Positions 20,180-29,349 of a stretch of DNA of 64,000 bases are shown here, piece after piece. The first letter of the stretch is position 1. Each line of letters starts with the position of its first letter. Origin of the DNA: an uncultured Rothia sp. (lineage in GTDB: Bacteria; Actinomycetota; Actinomycetes; Actinomycetales; Micrococcaceae); the NCBI RefSeq assembly GCF_916715725.1, contig NZ_CAKAPD010000010.1:12319-76318 (forward strand), read 5' to 3'. Below the pieces are notes generated by a model. That model searched no databases. It saw only the letters and a program-made list of their open reading frames with translations, and was not told where the DNA came from. The position numbers and the translations under genes were made by a program.

Positions 20180-21688
20180 ATGCAAGAGCAAAGTAGCCCA
20201 ACACCTACTGACAACCATAGATTGAACAGTGCACCCAAAAGCAAAACCGCCAAATATAAATCTACGAGAATACCGGGATGGATTTTAGCCATCGCCCTAA
20301 TCACCTATGGCCTAATCTCAAAATTTCAAGATTTGCTAAAAAATGCACCAATTCCATTTAAATATGATTTTTTAAACATATTAATACTCTCCATTCTATT
20401 AGTATTTTTCATAATATATATGTTAGTACTTCAAAATAATTCAAAATTAAAATCTAAAAAACTTATAGAATACCTACTTAAAGATCTAAAATACCTCATT
20501 CTCCCCACGGGATTTATTTTTGCGATATTTTCATCGCTAGACCTAAAATGGTTTAGCGATTTCTCCGGATTTGTTTCTGGATTTCTTGGCATCTTTGGAG
20601 TCTTAAAGAGACCATCAAACAACTACACACAGCTCCATGAGCGAGCCGAAACTCTTGTGAATAATTTAAAGAGTGAAAACTACTATTCAAGAATTCACGC
20701 TATTCAAGACCTTGCATCTATTGCAGATGACTGGATCAGAACCCCTGATATCCCAGAAGAACAGGCTCATAATAATGGGAAGAATATTATAAATATTTTA
20801 TGCGAGTATATTCGTTCACCTTTCCCGTTGGCGCAAAAAGCAATAATTCTTAGTGTTGACACACCTCCTGCTGACTACGCAGGAGACTTCTTCGCAGACC
20901 AGGCAACCTTTCGCGAAGAACAGGAAGTACGCCGAACTATTTTTACTGAAATGAGCAAGCGCGGCAGCACTTTCACCAAAAACGAAGAGGGGGATATGAT
21001 TCCTAGCCTGGGTGAATGGAGCGAATTTGAATTCGATTTCAGTCACGCGCCTATTTTCTATCCTCTCAGGGAGGTTAAATTTACTAACGCGAACTTTAAT
21101 AACGCAAAATTCTACGGCCACACAGACTTATCCCACAGTCAATTTTATGGAGAGGCAAATATACAGCACGTAGATTTTTGTGGACCTACACTATTTGACT
21201 ACACCTATTTTCACAATGGATTAAATTTATCATTCTCGCATTTTCACATGAAAGCAGGGATAACAAGCTCTGTTGTGCGCGAAAAAGGAATCTTCTGTGA
21301 AACTCATTTCCACAAAGAAGCATTTTTTAGCGATACTGATTTCTTACCTGAAGGAAGTGCTAATTTCTCCTTTACCAAATTCCACCAACGAACAGTTTTT
21401 AACAATACAAATTTCCATGGAGAAGCAATATTTTCTGCTGACTTCATGTCATCAACAACTTTTGAAGGGGCTTATTTTGAGGTCGAGCCCAACTTCGAGT
21501 ACTCATACTTCTCAGATAAAGAAGAACACAATTTTGAAACCAGAGAATCTAGCCCATATCATATTAAAACCGAAGCAAAAAACCATGAAGGAAAACTGAT
21601 TAAATTACCTATTGGGGCCGGTATCTATACCTCCAATGTGGAAAAAAATTTACCTTCTAATAATTCTAAAAATCCCCCAGAACTATAA
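20180..21688 (+). CDS. Membrane pentapeptide-repeat protein 1
   Basis: 502 aa from the ATG at 20180, supported by AAAGGAAA upstream; the frame extends to 20114 without a site. Layout: Lys-rich tail, four likely membrane segments (about 32-48, 65-90, 112-128, 135-150), a ~95-residue helical domain shared with the next two proteins (LHERAETL..., IINILCEYIRSPFPLAQ, FREEQEVRRTIFTEMSKR), then F-centred repeats (ADF/AxF every 5-6 residues, about 285-460) and a short C-terminal LPIGAGIYTS motif. The repeat part should fold as a right-handed quadrilateral beta helix. Strongly AT-rich. Function unknown. Confidence 0.85.
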   Translation: MQEQSSPTPTDNHRLNSAPKSKTAKYKSTRIPGWILAIALITYGLISKFQDLLKNAPIPFKYDFLNILILSILLVFFIIYMLVLQNNSKLKSKKLIEYLLKDLKYLILPTGFIFAIFSSLDLKWFSDFSGFVSGFLGIFGVLKRPSNNYTQLHERAETLVNNLKSENYYSRIHAIQDLASIADDWIRTPDIPEEQAHNNGKNIINILCEYIRSPFPLAQKAIILSVDTPPADYAGDFFADQATFREEQEVRRTIFTEMSKRGSTFTKNEEGDMIPSLGEWSEFEFDFSHAPIFYPLREVKFTNANFNNAKFYGHTDLSHSQFYGEANIQHVDFCGPTLFDYTYFHNGLNLSFSHFHMKAGITSSVVREKGIFCETHFHKEAFFSDTDFLPEGSANFSFTKFHQRTVFNNTNFHGEAIFSADFMSSTTFEGAYFEVEPNFEYSYFSDKEEHNFETRESSPYHIKTEAKNHEGKLIKLPIGAGIYTSNVEKNLPSNNSKNPPEL

Positions 21689-21716
21689 ATATATTTATAG
21701 TTAATCTAAACTGGAT

Positions 21717-21758
21717 AAGCCCCATCTGCACCTCTCGTGCAGACGGGGCTTCTTCTTT
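21717..21758 (+). terminator. Terminator after pentapeptide gene 1
   Basis: AAGCCCC.TCTGCAC / GTGCAGA.GGGGCTT followed by TCTTCTTTT. Confidence 0.85.
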
Positions 21759-21839
21759 TAACCAGCGCGAGCGCGCCAGGGTGGGGTCCTCCCCTATGCT
21801 GGATATAAGCCAGCACCGGAGCAGGAAGGGCACACCGCC

Positions 21840-23909
21840 ATGAACCTCAACAAACTCTTCACCGCGCTACGGCAACGCACAAACGCCCCGGCACGCAACC
21901 AGCAGGCCGGGCGGCACGAACGCTACACGCACGCCCTCGAACAATTCCTCGACGGGCACCAGCCCGCCGTACGCCTCCGCGGGGTCTACACGCTCGCAAA
22001 CCTCGCAGACGAATGGCTCACCGATACATCCCTCCCCAAGCAAGTACGCCGCGAAGAAGCCCAGACCATCATCGACGCGCTGACCGGGTGCATCCGCACG
22101 CCCTACCCCCTCGCACAGAACCGGCAGGTCCTAGAAGCAGACGAAGCCCCCGAAGGCTACAAAGGCGACTTTACCCACGATCAGGAGGCACTACGCGAAG
22201 AGCAGCTGGTACGCCGCACAGTCTTCATGGAGTTCAGCCGCCGTCTCGCCGCCGTCGCCGAGAGCCCCGAAAAAGACAAAGCGGAAGACCAGCACGCAGT
22301 ACCGTCGGTATCACCCATGTGGGCTGATTTGCGCTTCGACTTTAGTGGCGCACCCATCTTCTACCCGCTTGGGCAGCTGCACTTTCAGAACGCCGATTTC
22401 GCTTCCGCAACCTTCTACGGTCCGACAGATTTCGCCTCCGCAACCTTCCACGGTGACACCAGCTTCTCGGCGGCGCAGTTCACGGCCGACGCATCCTTCC
22501 ATGGCGCGAACTTCAACGACTGGGTGGGTTTCAGCGCCGCACACTTCGCGAGCGCGGCAGAGTTCAGCGGGGCACATTTTGCGGACGCGGCAAGCTTCGC
22601 GACCGTAACCTTCACCGGCGAGGCTGGCTTCTCAGACGCGCTCTTCTCGGCTGCGGCTGACTTCGCGGTATCCGCTTTCAAGTCCGATGCCGACTTCTCA
22701 CGCTTGAACACCGCAGGCATAGCCAGCTTCGCGGCGGTCACCTTTGACGGAAAGGCAGTGTTCACCGCCTCCACGTTCCACGATGAAGCGCACTTCGCCG
22801 CGTCGGTCTTCAACCGCCCGGCGGTGTTCTCCAAGTCGCTGTTCGGCGGGGCCGCGCGCTTTGCCGGTGTAGTCACCAAGCAGTCCGCAATGTTCAGCAA
22901 GGTACGCTTTGCGAGCGCGGCGGACTTTAGCGGGGCGTCCTTCACGCAGTACGAGGATTTTGGTGGGGCGCGGTTCGACGGCGACGCCACGTTCAGCCGG
23001 GCGTCTTTTATTGCGCTTCCAAGGACGCGCTATGAGATGGACTTCCCGCAGCACGCGAACTTCGATAACGTGGCCTTCGCGCAGGATGCCGACTTTAGTG
23101 AGGCGACGTTCACGGCGCATGTCGGTTTCTACAAGGCGACGTTCGCGCGGGCGGTGAGCTTCAACGGGGCGAGCTTTGAGGGCGCCTACTTCGCGGATGC
23201 GACGTTCGGTCATGGCGCGGACTTTGCCTCTTCGACGTTCAACCATAGTGCGAGCTTCGACCATGCAACTTTCAACGCTAATGCGGAATTCCATGAGGCA
23301 TCTTTTGGAGGGCACGCTGACTTCCGCGATGTTGCGTTTGCGGCGGATGTGAGGTTTAGCGGCGCATCCTTTGGCAGTAATGCGGGGTTCTGCATGGCGT
23401 CTTTCGGCGGTAATGCGAGCTTCTTTAGGACGGATTTTGCGGGGACTGCAGAGTTCCGTGAGGCGATCTTTGAGGGGTATGCCGGGTTCAGCACGGCGGC
23501 TTTCAGCGCTGATGCCAACTTCAGCGGAGTTGCGTTTGAGCAGCTCTCTTGGTTCGCTGATGCGACCTTCGAGGCAGGCGCGGAGTTCGCTGGGGCAACC
23601 TTTATGGGCGCTGCAGATTTCTGCAATGTGTCTTTCGTGAAGACCCCGCCGGTCTTCGCAGCTGAAAATGCTGACTCGGGTGAGGTGTACCGGGCTCGGT
23701 TCACTGCTTTACCTGCCGGTTCGGATTCTGCCGGTCAGGAGGCGCATAACTTCACAGTGTATGAGGGTAGCCAGCCTATTCCACTGGGTACAGCTGAGCT
23801 TCTTAATAGAACGTTCGTTCTCCCTCTCGGGGCGGTGCTGTACGACCCGGCTTCCTGGGATAAACGCCGGAAGGAATACACGCGCATGAGTGAGCCTGCG
23901 CAGTATTAA
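21840..23909 (+). CDS. Pentapeptide-repeat protein 2 (soluble)
   Basis: 689 aa; GGAAGGG before the ATG. It lacks the membrane segments of its neighbours and begins with the shared helical domain (about 20-140: RYTHALEQF, GVYTLANLADEWL, CIRTPYPLAQN, LREEQLVRRTVFMEF). About 440 residues of repeats follow, with Phe alternating every 5 and 6 residues (for example ADFSGASFTQYEDFGGARF), so the true unit is 11 residues, as in the Pentapeptide_3 type. The C-terminus has the shared LPLGAVLYDPASWD..RKEYTRM. GC-rich and normal for this genome, unlike genes 1 and 3. Expected to be a long beta-helix rod; role unknown. Confidence 0.88.
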   Translation: MNLNKLFTALRQRTNAPARNQQAGRHERYTHALEQFLDGHQPAVRLRGVYTLANLADEWLTDTSLPKQVRREEAQTIIDALTGCIRTPYPLAQNRQVLEADEAPEGYKGDFTHDQEALREEQLVRRTVFMEFSRRLAAVAESPEKDKAEDQHAVPSVSPMWADLRFDFSGAPIFYPLGQLHFQNADFASATFYGPTDFASATFHGDTSFSAAQFTADASFHGANFNDWVGFSAAHFASAAEFSGAHFADAASFATVTFTGEAGFSDALFSAAADFAVSAFKSDADFSRLNTAGIASFAAVTFDGKAVFTASTFHDEAHFAASVFNRPAVFSKSLFGGAARFAGVVTKQSAMFSKVRFASAADFSGASFTQYEDFGGARFDGDATFSRASFIALPRTRYEMDFPQHANFDNVAFAQDADFSEATFTAHVGFYKATFARAVSFNGASFEGAYFADATFGHGADFASSTFNHSASFDHATFNANAEFHEASFGGHADFRDVAFAADVRFSGASFGSNAGFCMASFGGNASFFRTDFAGTAEFREAIFEGYAGFSTAAFSADANFSGVAFEQLSWFADATFEAGAEFAGATFMGAADFCNVSFVKTPPVFAAENADSGEVYRARFTALPAGSDSAGQEAHNFTVYEGSQPIPLGTAELLNRTFVLPLGAVLYDPASWDKRRKEYTRMSEPAQY

Positions 23910-23913
23910 CGCG

Positions 23914-23947
23914 AGGCCCCGCCACGTTGAATATGTGACGGGGCCTT
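23914..23947 (+). terminator. Terminator after pentapeptide gene 2
   Basis: AGGCCCCG.CAC / GTG.CGGGGCCT with a 9-nt loop and TTCGTTT after it. Confidence 0.75.
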
Positions 23948-24034
23948 CGTTTATGACCGATAGAAGCGCAGGTCAGACAGTTTTGCACTATGCTGAAAGG
24001 TAGCCGTTCCTCTCAGCGAAGACAGGAGAAAACA

Positions 24035-25618
24035 TTGCCAAACAACGAAGCTTTATCAGGGCAACGGGGCAAAGCCTCATCTCGTTTCAAAACATGGCTC
24101 AGAGAAAAATATCCACGTGTGTATGGGTTCTTCTTCTCCGAAACGCCATTTTATATTCATCATTTCTTTGGGCTCCTTGTAAGCCTTGGATTCCTCGGGG
24201 GATTCCTTGCGCTTACAGTCCCTCTGTGGAAATCCTGGAATAGCGTTCCATTCCTTGGATTGCTTATCCCAGCAGCGTCGACAGACTACTCAGAGCCAAA
24301 AGCAATTGCAGACCTTCGTCTACACATTCTCTACATTACTGGCGGCATCATCGCTATTTTGACTCTTCTACAGACTAATTGGAAGAATCAGGTCGACCGT
24401 CGCAAGGTCGAGGCTGATATCAAGAAAAACGAACAAGACGCAGAGAAGAACGAGCGCGACCACATCCGCCAGGTATATGCTGAACGCCGTAGCCGCTACA
24501 CCAAGGCTGTAGAGCAACTTGCAGACGCTAAAGCATCAGTCCGTATAGGTGGTATCTATACCCTTGTTGGCTTGGTTGATGAATGGCTTGCTGATAGTAC
24601 TCTCGAGTTAGAGGAACAACAAAAAGAAGGGCAGGTTATTATCAATAACCTCTGCGCTTATATCCGCTCACCTTTCCTTTTAGCTACGAACCGAGCTATC
24701 TTTGAAGCAGACGATATCCCGGAAGAATTTTCTGAAAAATTATTGCTGGACCAAGCCAACTTTCATGAGGAGCAAGAAGTTCGCCAAACAATCTTTAATG
24801 AAATAAGCTTAAGAGTCGAAAGAAATACGTCATCCACTTCATTACAAGAAAAAACACTTTGGGGAAGCTTCACATTTAATTTCTCAAGGTCAACAATATT
24901 CTATCCTCTTGACGAAATTAACTTCATGAATGCCAATTTCTCAGATTCCAAATTTATTGGTGAAGCAAATTTTCGATTTTCAAAATTCTGGGGAGAATCA
25001 AAATTCAATAAATCGTCATTCTGTGGGTATGCAGATTTCTGCGGAAGTCAATTTCAAGGTCCCGCAAAATTCATCCACTCCACCTTCCAAGAGAATACAT
25101 GGTTCAATGGAGCTAAATTCAAAAATTCCGCTATCTTTGGAGGCTCTAATTTCCTCCAAATTACTGAATTTCTCGAGGTGTTGTTCCATGGCGAAACAAA
25201 CTTTAGCGGAGTAGATTTTTTCGATACAACAATTTTCTCTAACGCCAAATTTTCAAAAGATACTGACTTTAGCGGAACAATTTTTCATGAACTGCTATTC
25301 TTTGCAGGGGCCCGCTTCGATAAATATTCTAGCTTCTACAAAACGACATTCTTGGGAGATACAACATTTTTTAAAACAGAATTCGCCACACCTACAACAT
25401 TTAACGACGCTCAGTTTAGCTATACTAAAAAACACACCTTTAGTGAAAAGCAAACAATATCATGCGGCAATGTTCCACTAGGATTTTCCACCATACTCAC
25501 CCAAGATAAAAAATTCCTCTCTCGTGCTATTATCCCAGCAGGATCAATATTGATATCGCCGACATCTTGGGATGAAGAACTAGGAGATTATACCCATCTA
25601 GGCAGCCCCGCATTATAG
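24035..25618 (+). CDS. Membrane pentapeptide-repeat protein 3
   Basis: 527 aa from a TTG at 24035, preferred because AGGAG lies 6 nt upstream; an ATG at 23990 (542 aa) has no site. Two membrane segments (near 42-68 and 88-110), a charged coiled-coil linker (VDRRKVEADIKKNEQDAEKNE), the shared domain (RYTKAVEQLADAKASVRIGG, IYTLVGLVDEWL, LCAYIRSPFLLAT), then F-centred repeats (about 290-470) and the shared end IPAGSILISPTSWD..LGDYTHL. AT-rich like gene 1. The helical domain plus repeats occurs in many actinobacterial proteins of unknown function. Confidence 0.85.
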   Translation: MPNNEALSGQRGKASSRFKTWLREKYPRVYGFFFSETPFYIHHFFGLLVSLGFLGGFLALTVPLWKSWNSVPFLGLLIPAASTDYSEPKAIADLRLHILYITGGIIAILTLLQTNWKNQVDRRKVEADIKKNEQDAEKNERDHIRQVYAERRSRYTKAVEQLADAKASVRIGGIYTLVGLVDEWLADSTLELEEQQKEGQVIINNLCAYIRSPFLLATNRAIFEADDIPEEFSEKLLLDQANFHEEQEVRQTIFNEISLRVERNTSSTSLQEKTLWGSFTFNFSRSTIFYPLDEINFMNANFSDSKFIGEANFRFSKFWGESKFNKSSFCGYADFCGSQFQGPAKFIHSTFQENTWFNGAKFKNSAIFGGSNFLQITEFLEVLFHGETNFSGVDFFDTTIFSNAKFSKDTDFSGTIFHELLFFAGARFDKYSSFYKTTFLGDTTFFKTEFATPTTFNDAQFSYTKKHTFSEKQTISCGNVPLGFSTILTQDKKFLSRAIIPAGSILISPTSWDEELGDYTHLGSPAL

Positions 25619-26119
25619 ACCTTTATTTCTCAAGCAATCAGCTGCCAAAGGCATAAAATTTTACCTTCTGTAAAATAAAGGATTTTATGAATCTATAAAT
25701 TGCGTAAAACCCTGTTTCTCCACTCACCACTAAAAGGATTTTATTTTAATGATAAAAATATTTTCAAAACTAAATTGCATCAAGAAATTAAATCTTCGTG
25801 TAAGCAGAATCGATCTCAGCCCGCCGGATAAAGAGAATAAGAGGGACATCAAGAGGAATGACTACTCAGAACCAGCGGAAGATTCTGAATAATGTGTGCA
25901 GAGGCCCCGCCGACCCTTCGTCCCATGGGGGCAAGTCTTTGCTGTGCTGTTCTCCTGACAGTGAATAAGCCTCACGAGATCTGATGGTTTTAAAAGGGGG
26001 GGGCCTCCGCGAGTACCCCCCCCCCGCGAGCGCATCCACCCGTTATCCGTCCGCCCGCAAAGCCCTCCCAATCACCCACTGCGTCCGCCCACCCGCTACC
26101 CCACCGATACACTAGAACC
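25619..26119. other. 501-bp gap, AT-rich then homopolymer-bearing
   Basis: The left half continues the AT-rich composition of the pentapeptide gene and holds only one weak small frame (25749-25892). The right half returns to high GC and has a run of 8 G (25996-26003) and of 10 C (26016-26025). A possible -10 (TACACT, 26108-26113) lies 7 nt before the next start. No other gene seen. Confidence 0.5.
25749..25892 (+). CDS. Possible 47-aa small protein
   Basis: ATG to TAA frame of 48 codons beginning MIKIFSKLNC and ending in an acidic YSEPAEDSE. AAAAGGA lies about 10 nt upstream. Basic N-terminal half, acidic tail, no membrane segment. No recognised family; it may be chance or a decayed remnant of the neighbouring AT-rich genes. 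Confidence 0.2.
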   Translation: MIKIFSKLNCIKKLNLRVSRIDLSPPDKENKRDIKRNDYSEPAEDSE

Positions 26120-26611
26120 ATGTACCGAATCATGACTGTCTGCACCGGCAACATCTGCCGCTCCCCCATCGGCGAATACCTCATCCGCCAGCACGCCCAA
26201 GAAGCCGGCGTACCCGTCACCGTCACCTCCAGCGGCATCAGCAACGAAGAAGAAGGCAACCGCATCGACCCGCGCGCCGCCGCGCAGCTCGCCACCCGCG
26301 GTATCGACCCGTCCGCGCACCGCGCCAGCGTCTTCACCGTCGAGGACTTCGACCGCAACGACCTCATCCTCGCCATGGACGCACCCCACTACCTGCGCCT
26401 CAAAGCCCTCGCCCGCAACGAGGACGACAAAGCCAAAATCCGTATGATGCGCAGCTTCGACCCGAAGGTCACCACCACCCACCTGGACCAGCTCGGCATC
26501 TACGACCCCTGGTACGGTAGCGAACGCGACTTCGTGTACACCACCGACCTCATTGACGCCGCCGCACGCGGCCTCATCAACCACCTCAAGCAGAAAGGTG
26601 ACGCACAGTGA
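26120..26611 (+). CDS. Low-molecular-weight protein-tyrosine phosphatase
   Basis: 163 aa, usual LMW-PTP length. The phosphate-binding loop VCTGNICRSPIGEYL (Cys8, Arg14, Ser15) is the CX5R active site, and the DP general-acid motif is in YDPWYGSERDF near residue 130. It hydrolyses phosphotyrosine or related phosphoesters in the cytoplasm. No ribosome site is seen, and a -10-like TACACT ends 6 nt before the ATG, so the mRNA may be leaderless. It overlaps the next gene by 4 bp (GTGA). Confidence 0.95.
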   Translation: MYRIMTVCTGNICRSPIGEYLIRQHAQEAGVPVTVTSSGISNEEEGNRIDPRAAAQLATRGIDPSAHRASVFTVEDFDRNDLILAMDAPHYLRLKALARNEDDKAKIRMMRSFDPKVTTTHLDQLGIYDPWYGSERDFVYTTDLIDAAARGLINHLKQKGDAQ

Positions 26612-27276
26612 GTCAGCGTATCCCCCTGAACCAGAACCGCCGCGTCACCGGCACCACCGAAATCCTGGAACTCTGCAAAGACATGCTGCGCCTGGAGCAC
26701 GGCATCGGCAACGACTTCGACATGGACACCGCCGAATTCACCGAATTCCGTGCGCAGTTCCTTGCCGACTTCGCGCAGATCCCGCTGATCATCGGCATTG
26801 ACGGCCGCAGCGGCACCGGCAAGACCAGCCTCGCCGCACAGCTTGAGCAGGAGCTCACCGCCGCCGGGCACAGCGTGCACGTGCTGCACCTGGATGACTT
26901 CTACCCCGGCTGGGACGGCCTCTTCGACGGCGTGGAGGCGTGGGACGCGCTATCCGTGCAGCTGACCGAGGGTATTGCCGGAACCTACACCCCGTGGGAT
27001 TGGGAGGCGGGCGCCCCCGGTGAGGTGCGCACCGTCGACCCGGCGGCTACGCAGGTCATCATCTGTGAGGGTGTCGGCGCGATTGCTGGCGCCTGCGAGG
27101 TGCGTATTCTCGCCACCGCCCCGGACGAGGTGCGTTACGAACGCGCTATGGCTCGTGACGGTGACACGTTCCGCCCGCACTGGGAACGCTGGGCGGCGCA
27201 GGAGGAGGCGCTGCTCGCCGAAATCCCGGAGGACTACGCGACCGTGGACTTCATCTACGACAGCGCGGCGCAGTAG
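26608..27276 (+). CDS. P-loop kinase, uridine kinase-like
   Basis: 222 aa, GTG start overlapping the phosphatase stop (GTGA), with GAAAGG ahead. Walker A GIDGRSGTGKTSL near residue 63-75, then VHVLHLDDFYPGWDGL, the acid-binding DDFY motif typical of uridine kinase/phosphoribulokinase-like folds, and EGVGAI. An N-terminal ~55 residues precede the kinase core. Substrate unknown; translational coupling to a tyrosine phosphatase is notable but not informative alone. Confidence 0.85.
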   Translation: MSQRIPLNQNRRVTGTTEILELCKDMLRLEHGIGNDFDMDTAEFTEFRAQFLADFAQIPLIIGIDGRSGTGKTSLAAQLEQELTAAGHSVHVLHLDDFYPGWDGLFDGVEAWDALSVQLTEGIAGTYTPWDWEAGAPGEVRTVDPAATQVIICEGVGAIAGACEVRILATAPDEVRYERAMARDGDTFRPHWERWAAQEEALLAEIPEDYATVDFIYDSAAQ

Positions 27277-27294
27277 CAGCCGCTTACAAGACGA

Positions 27295-27335
27295 TAGGGC
27301 CCAATGCTTCGTGTATCTCGAAGCATTGGGTCCTA
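27295..27335. terminator. Hairpin terminator between convergent genes
   Basis: 17-bp arms TAGGGCCCAATGCTTCG / CGAAGCATTGGGTCCTA (one wobble), 7-nt loop. Lies after the 26608 gene and could also end the leftward 27370 gene. Confidence 0.75.
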
Positions 27336-27369
27336 CGCTATTCAGAGGCTGTTTTATTCAGACCCTGTT

Positions 27370-27573
27370 TTATTGAGGCATGGAAGCCGGGCTAGCGGAT
27401 TCCATGCGGTCTTTATCCCAGTAGGTTGAGGTATTGCTCGGCGCGTGTGTGGAGGCAGTGCCGTCTTTTTTGCTACCCGGGTTGTTGTTAGAAAGCACGG
27501 CAAAGACTACGAGCAAGACACAAGCTATAAGCAGCAGGATGCATAGCAAATATTTGTAATAGTGGTTGCGCAT
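27370..27573 (-). CDS. Small single-span membrane or anchored protein
   Basis: 67 aa, MRNHYYKYLLCILLLIACVL start, so an N-terminal basic patch and one membrane helix (about 8-29), then a Ser/Thr/Asn-rich external tail. GGAGGGAG lies about 10 nt upstream. No family recognised; the tail composition suggests exposure outside the membrane. Confidence 0.55.
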   Translation of the reverse strand: MRNHYYKYLLCILLLIACVLLVVFAVLSNNNPGSKKDGTASTHAPSNTSTYWDKDRMESASPASMPQ

Positions 27574-27882
27574 CTGAGGTGCTCCCTCCGGTCGTATCGC
27601 GTGGTATGACCAACGTAAGTTATGCCGTTGGGCCTAGCAATGCTTCTCAAGAATATTTCTCAAATATTTCTTCAGCACTGGGAGCTGAGCGGAGCATCCC
27701 TCCCACATCGAAAAAATATCGAACATTTAACTTACGAAGCCACCCCCGATTCTGCTACCGTGAGAAAGTTGTGCTTCCAGCCTGCGCAAGCTCATCCCCT
27801 GGGGCGGTACCGCCGCATCCACGTCTTGTAGAGCCGCAGGCGCCGTTGCACGCGCATCACGCAGAAAGAAAAACTAAGACTA
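27574..27882. other. Divergent intergenic region
   Basis: 309 bp between the small membrane protein and the exporter. Both promoters should be here; nothing else distinct seen. Confidence 0.35.
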
Positions 27883-29151
27883 ATGTCTTCGAAGTCGATT
27901 AAGACCTCCTTCGGGCTATCGCCCCTTTTCGTTGTTGTTTTGGCGCTGCTGACTGCTATCGCGCCGCTGGCTACGGACATGTACCTGGCGGCGCTGCCTG
28001 CAGTCGCTGAGAATCTGAACACCACTAGCACGAACGCGTCGCTGACGTTGAGCGGGTTCATGGTCGGTATGGCGCTCGGCCAGCTGGTCGTGGGTCCGCT
28101 GTCGGATAAGACGGGCCGCCGCAAGCCGCTGCTGTTCGGTGTGGTCATCTGCTTTATTGCGACGGTGGCGTGTGGTTTCGCGCCGAATATTGAGCTGCTG
28201 ATTTTTGCGCGTTTCATGATGGGTTTCGCCGGTTCGATTGGTGCGGTGCTGGCGCGTTCCATCGTGGCTGATACGACTCAGGGACTGGCGACGGCTAAGC
28301 TCATGGGCGTCATGATGATGATTAACGGCTTCGCGCCGGTGCTTGCGCCGCTGTTTGGCGGTTGGGTGCTGTCGTGGGGTAACTGGCGCGATATTTTCCA
28401 TGTGCTCAGCGTGATTACCGCGGTTATGATGCTCGGCGTGATGCTATTCATCAAGGAAACCCTGCCCGTTGAGAAGCGCTACCAGGGCACCACCCTGAGC
28501 GTGTACTCGGAGCTGCCGAAGGTCTTCAAGATTCGCCGCTACCTGGGTTTCATGTTGACCCTCTGCTTCGCGTTCGCAGCGTTGTTCTCGTACATTTCCG
28601 GTTCGACGTTTGTGCTGCAGAAGATTCTGGGCATGTCAGAGACTGAGTTCACGATTGTGTTCGGTGTGAACTCGTTTGGCATTGTGCTGTTCAGTGCGAT
28701 TGCGACGAAGCTGGTGGGTCGTGTGGCGCAGCGCCGTATTGTGAACGTCGGCGTGGTGAGCCTGCTCGTGGTGTCTTCGCTGCTGACGGTCAGCTTCCTG
28801 GTCGGTATTTCGCTGGTGCCGACGCTGGTTCTGCTGTTCCTGCTGACCAGTTCGTGCGGTCTGATTTTTGGTAGTGCTTCGGCGTTGGCGTTGAACGAGG
28901 CGCGCCACATGGCGGGTAGTGCTTCGGCGGTGATGGGTACGGTTCAGGCGATGCTGGGTGCGTTGGCGGCGCCGCTGGTGTCGATTGCTGGTGAGCATGA
29001 GTACCTGCCGATGGGCTTCTCCATTTTGGGTTTCGCAGTCCTGACGGCGCTGGTGCTGTGGACGACGCCGCGTAAGGATTCGGACTACTCGGCGGACGGC
29101 GAGAGCCACGGTGCTGGTGAAGGTCAGGGTGCTCCGCCGGCGGGCCACTAG
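27883..29151 (+). CDS. Bcr/CflA-type MFS drug exporter
   Basis: 422 aa, 12 membrane helices. Hallmarks of the DHA1 Bcr/CflA group: LTAIAPLATDMYLAALPAV at helix 1, GMALGQLVVGPLSDKTGRR for the loop 2-3 motif A, and RFMMGFAGSIGAVLARSIV for motif C region. Proton-driven efflux of drugs or metabolites is the family role; substrate unknown. A hydrophilic Gly/Glu-rich tail follows the last helix. Weak ribosome site (AGAAAG). Confidence 0.9.
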   Translation: MSSKSIKTSFGLSPLFVVVLALLTAIAPLATDMYLAALPAVAENLNTTSTNASLTLSGFMVGMALGQLVVGPLSDKTGRRKPLLFGVVICFIATVACGFAPNIELLIFARFMMGFAGSIGAVLARSIVADTTQGLATAKLMGVMMMINGFAPVLAPLFGGWVLSWGNWRDIFHVLSVITAVMMLGVMLFIKETLPVEKRYQGTTLSVYSELPKVFKIRRYLGFMLTLCFAFAALFSYISGSTFVLQKILGMSETEFTIVFGVNSFGIVLFSAIATKLVGRVAQRRIVNVGVVSLLVVSSLLTVSFLVGISLVPTLVLLFLLTSSCGLIFGSASALALNEARHMAGSASAVMGTVQAMLGALAAPLVSIAGEHEYLPMGFSILGFAVLTALVLWTTPRKDSDYSADGESHGAGEGQGAPPAGH

Positions 29152-29180
29152 CCTGTTGCTGTATTTGCTGTAGCAGTTAG

Positions 29181-29277
29181 GGAGGCGCTTGTACTCTTCC
29201 TTCGCTCCTACAGGGGCACCCGCCCTCGCTTCGCTTCGGGCACCCTGATGTCGCTTCAGGAAGGTACACGCACCTCC
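29181..29277 (-). repeat. Dispersed structured element, copy A
   Basis: Conserved core in reverse orientation (reverse of GCGACATCAGGG ... TGTAGGAGCGA) between imperfect arms GGAGGCGC..GTAC..TTCCT and AGGAAGGTAC..GCACCTCC. In the convergent gap between the exporter and the pabC-like gene. Confidence 0.8.
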
Positions 29278-29299
29278 TGCCCTTGACCGTAGACAGCAC

Positions 29300-29341
29300 A
29301 AAGGGACGGTATTATCCTCGCTCGGATAATACCGTCCCTTT
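29300..29341. terminator. Hairpin with arms of the dispersed element but no core
   Basis: Perfect 18-bp stem (AAAGGGACGGTATTATCC and its complement) with loop TCGCTC. The arm end plus TCGCTC equals the junction seen in full element copy F, so it looks like a core-deleted copy; it should terminate both flanking genes. Confidence 0.75.
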
Positions 29342-29349
29342 GTATGCGT

